A stretch of DNA of 64,000 nt, from the NCBI GenBank assembly GCA_964629885.1, contig CAZVRJ010000002.1, forward strand, positions 1 through 64,000. The letters run 5' to 3'. The position numbers and the translations under genes were made by a program. Positions 62,799 through 64,000 of this stretch are shown here, piece by piece. Source of the DNA: CAYWCV01 sp964629885. GTDB taxonomy: Bacteria > Bacteroidota > Rhodothermia > Balneolales > CAYWCV01. The stretch's first letter is position 1, and every line of letters begins with the position of its first letter. The notes beneath the pieces were generated by a model. That model saw only the letters and a program-made list of their open reading frames with translations, was not told the DNA's origin and did no database searches.

Positions 62799-63926
62799 TT
62801 GTTCAAGCTCAAATCCACTTCCAAGGGCACCAAAGCCCGTCGCGGGGTTCTAACTACAGACCACGGCACCATCGAAACGCCGATTTTCATGCCCGTTGGC
62901 ACGCATGGAACCGTGAAGGCTGTTTCTCAGGCCCAACTTCGCTCCAACGTGAAGGCACAGATTATCCTTGGAAACACCTATCACCTTTACCTTAGACCTG
63001 GCACAGACATCATTGGCAAAGCTGGTGGCCTGCATGCATTCAATGGATGGGATAGGCCTATTTTAACCGATTCGGGAGGATATCAGGTATTCTCACTGTC
63101 AAATAACAGAAAATTGCATGAGCGTGGTGCCGATTTCAAAAGCCACCTTGATGGATCGATGCACCTTTTCACCCCCGAGAATGTCGTGGATATTCAACGT
63201 GCCTTAGGTTCCGACATCATCATGGTGTTGGATGAGTGTCCACCCTACCCGAGTGATTTCGATTATGCAAAAACTTCGATGGAACTGACTCACCGTTGGG
63301 CGGCAAGAGGACGTAGGGCATTTTTAGAGACGGAGGCTCGCTATGGTCATCGGCAGTACCAGTTCGGTATCGTGCAAGGCTGCACCTTCACAGAGCTGCG
63401 CAAACAGTCGGCATTGGCTATTGCAGAGATGGATTTCGACGGCAATGCCATCGGCGGACTAAGTGTAGGCGAGCCAACCGACATCCTATATGACATGACC
63501 GACTTTACCACCGATTTTTTACCGGCCGAGAAGGCAAGGTATCTGATGGGAGTCGGAACGCCGCAAAACTTGATTGAGTGCGTTGCCCGAGGCATCGACA
63601 TGTTCGACTGCGTGATGCCTACACGAAATGCCCGAAATGGCATGCTTTTCACTCGGAATGGCACCATCAACCTCCGGAACAGTAAATGGAAGACTGTTTT
63701 TGATAGTGCTGACCCCGGATTTGAATCCGAATTGTGCCAAGAGTACTCGCTTGCCTACTTGCACCATCTATTCCGTGCTCAAGAAATTCTCGGACTCACC
63801 TTGGCATCGGTGCACAACCTGCAATTTTACCTTTGGTTGATGCAGGAAGTTCGTGACCAACTGGATGCAGGCACATTCGACACTTGGTATCCTGGCATGG
63901 TCGAGAGGCTAAGCTTGAGATTGTAA
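62799..63926 (+). CDS. tgt: tRNA-guanine transglycosylase (queuine type), zinc site altered
   Basis: It swaps G34 of GUN-anticodon tRNAs for preQ1. TIETPIFMPVGTHGTVK, DSGGYQVFSL (active Asp), GIVQGC, GGLSVGEP and the nucleophile in FDCVMPTRNARNG are all present. The usual zinc site, CxCxxC plus His, reads DPGFESELCQEYS: only the last Cys (313) and the His in VHNLQFY remain. The start is TTG at 62799; the frame has no ATG before an upstream stop. 375 residues is normal. Confidence 0.95.
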   Translation: MFKLKSTSKGTKARRGVLTTDHGTIETPIFMPVGTHGTVKAVSQAQLRSNVKAQIILGNTYHLYLRPGTDIIGKAGGLHAFNGWDRPILTDSGGYQVFSLSNNRKLHERGADFKSHLDGSMHLFTPENVVDIQRALGSDIIMVLDECPPYPSDFDYAKTSMELTHRWAARGRRAFLETEARYGHRQYQFGIVQGCTFTELRKQSALAIAEMDFDGNAIGGLSVGEPTDILYDMTDFTTDFLPAEKARYLMGVGTPQNLIECVARGIDMFDCVMPTRNARNGMLFTRNGTINLRNSKWKTVFDSADPGFESELCQEYSLAYLHHLFRAQEILGLTLASVHNLQFYLWLMQEVRDQLDAGTFDTWYPGMVERLSLRL

Positions 63927-63940
63927 CAACTGTGTAAACA

Positions 63941-64000
63941 TCACTTGTTGAGCATTGTTTTTGCTAGTATATCGAGGTCAAGCCAGATAGAGTAATTCTG
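63941..64000 (-). CDS. C-terminus of a bacterial sugar transferase, cut by the window edge
   Basis: The minus strand is open from the edge to TGA at 63941 and encodes 19 final residues, NYSIWLDLDILAKTMLNK after a Gln. They align with the C-terminal motif of the neighbouring WcaJ-like protein (NMSLRMDFKILFNTIM): Asn, Ser, Asp, Ile-Leu and Thr fall in register. A second polyprenyl glycosylphosphotransferase is therefore likely. Too short for certainty. Confidence 0.55.
   Translation of the reverse strand, partial: QNYSIWLDLDILAKTMLNK

Noticed and set aside
62794..62801. TACATTTG as a promoter box for tgt
   Set aside because: It fits TAnnTTTG but includes the TTG start codon, so transcription would begin inside the gene; likely chance.

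Overview
The window is 64 kb of bacterial chromosome with roughly balanced base composition. It is dense with housekeeping genes, and I see no tRNA, rRNA, CRISPR array or intact insertion sequence. The gene families point to the Bacteroidota/Chlorobiota (FCB) side of the tree. These include a BatA/vWA membrane protein, a DUF5117-type zinc protease, a bacterial tricorn homologue, DUF4403, DUF2085 and DUF4199-like proteins, and a type 2 PyrF. One promoter carries a perfect TAnnTTTG box of the Bacteroidota sigma-factor type. An Ignavibacteria- or Kapabacteria-like organism is my guess; phylum-level placement is inference. Several genes start on TTG (tsaD, hflX, cdsA, tgt, a YdeI-like gene).

Layout. 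0-5 kb: a thioesterase, then a leftward operon tsaD-pyrF-rnhA-methyltransferase, a CIA30-like exported protein and a small membrane protein. 5-12.8 kb: PEP carboxylase, an exported metallophosphoesterase, a CHAD protein, a molybdenum-cofactor-sulfurase-like PLP enzyme, a CPBP membrane protease and a bacterial PH-domain protein. 12.8-19.4 kb: phosphoglucomutase, an exported flavodoxin, hsp20-dnaK, a Phd/RelE-type toxin-antitoxin pair and a YdeI-like protein. 19.7-26.6 kb: two large secreted proteins, a tricorn-like protease and a zinc metalloprotease. 26.7-30.1 kb: a potassium-uptake operon ktrB-ktrA plus a third membrane protein with a HAMP-like tail. 30.2-33.6 kb: cyclopropane fatty acid synthase, pirin and a DUF4403 lipoprotein. 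33.9-43 kb: a leftward cluster BatA/vWA, PH-like, hflX, CBS/ACT, a 999-residue TPR protein and aroA, with a divergent lipoprotein. 45.5-52 kb: a leftward lipid and envelope operon running from accA to cdsA, a dipeptide epimerase and a TIGR01777 epimerase. 52-55.7 kb: a rightward sulfur operon, arsR-tauE-(persulfide dioxygenase/rhodanese)-yeeE-yeeE. 55.8-64 kb: a multi-PAS histidine kinase, TspO, a secreted beta-propeller-like protein, a glycosyltransferase pair for surface polysaccharide, tgt, and the cut-off C-terminus of a second sugar transferase.

Two things stand out. First, the spacers are full of short tandem arrays with units of 7, 8 or 10 bp, a different unit at nearly every site. Several arrays begin exactly on a stop codon, and convergent gene pairs share one array or an inverted pair of arrays. 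The periods are not multiples of three and many units carry stop codons, so some arrays close all reading frames on both strands. They resemble the STRR heptamers of heterocystous cyanobacteria in kind, but not in an ordered role I know of. Second, the sulfur operon has a two-cysteine ArsR regulator, and its operator lies between the two boxes of a promoter that should make a nearly leaderless transcript. This looks like a reactive-sulfur response analogous to cst or bigR systems.
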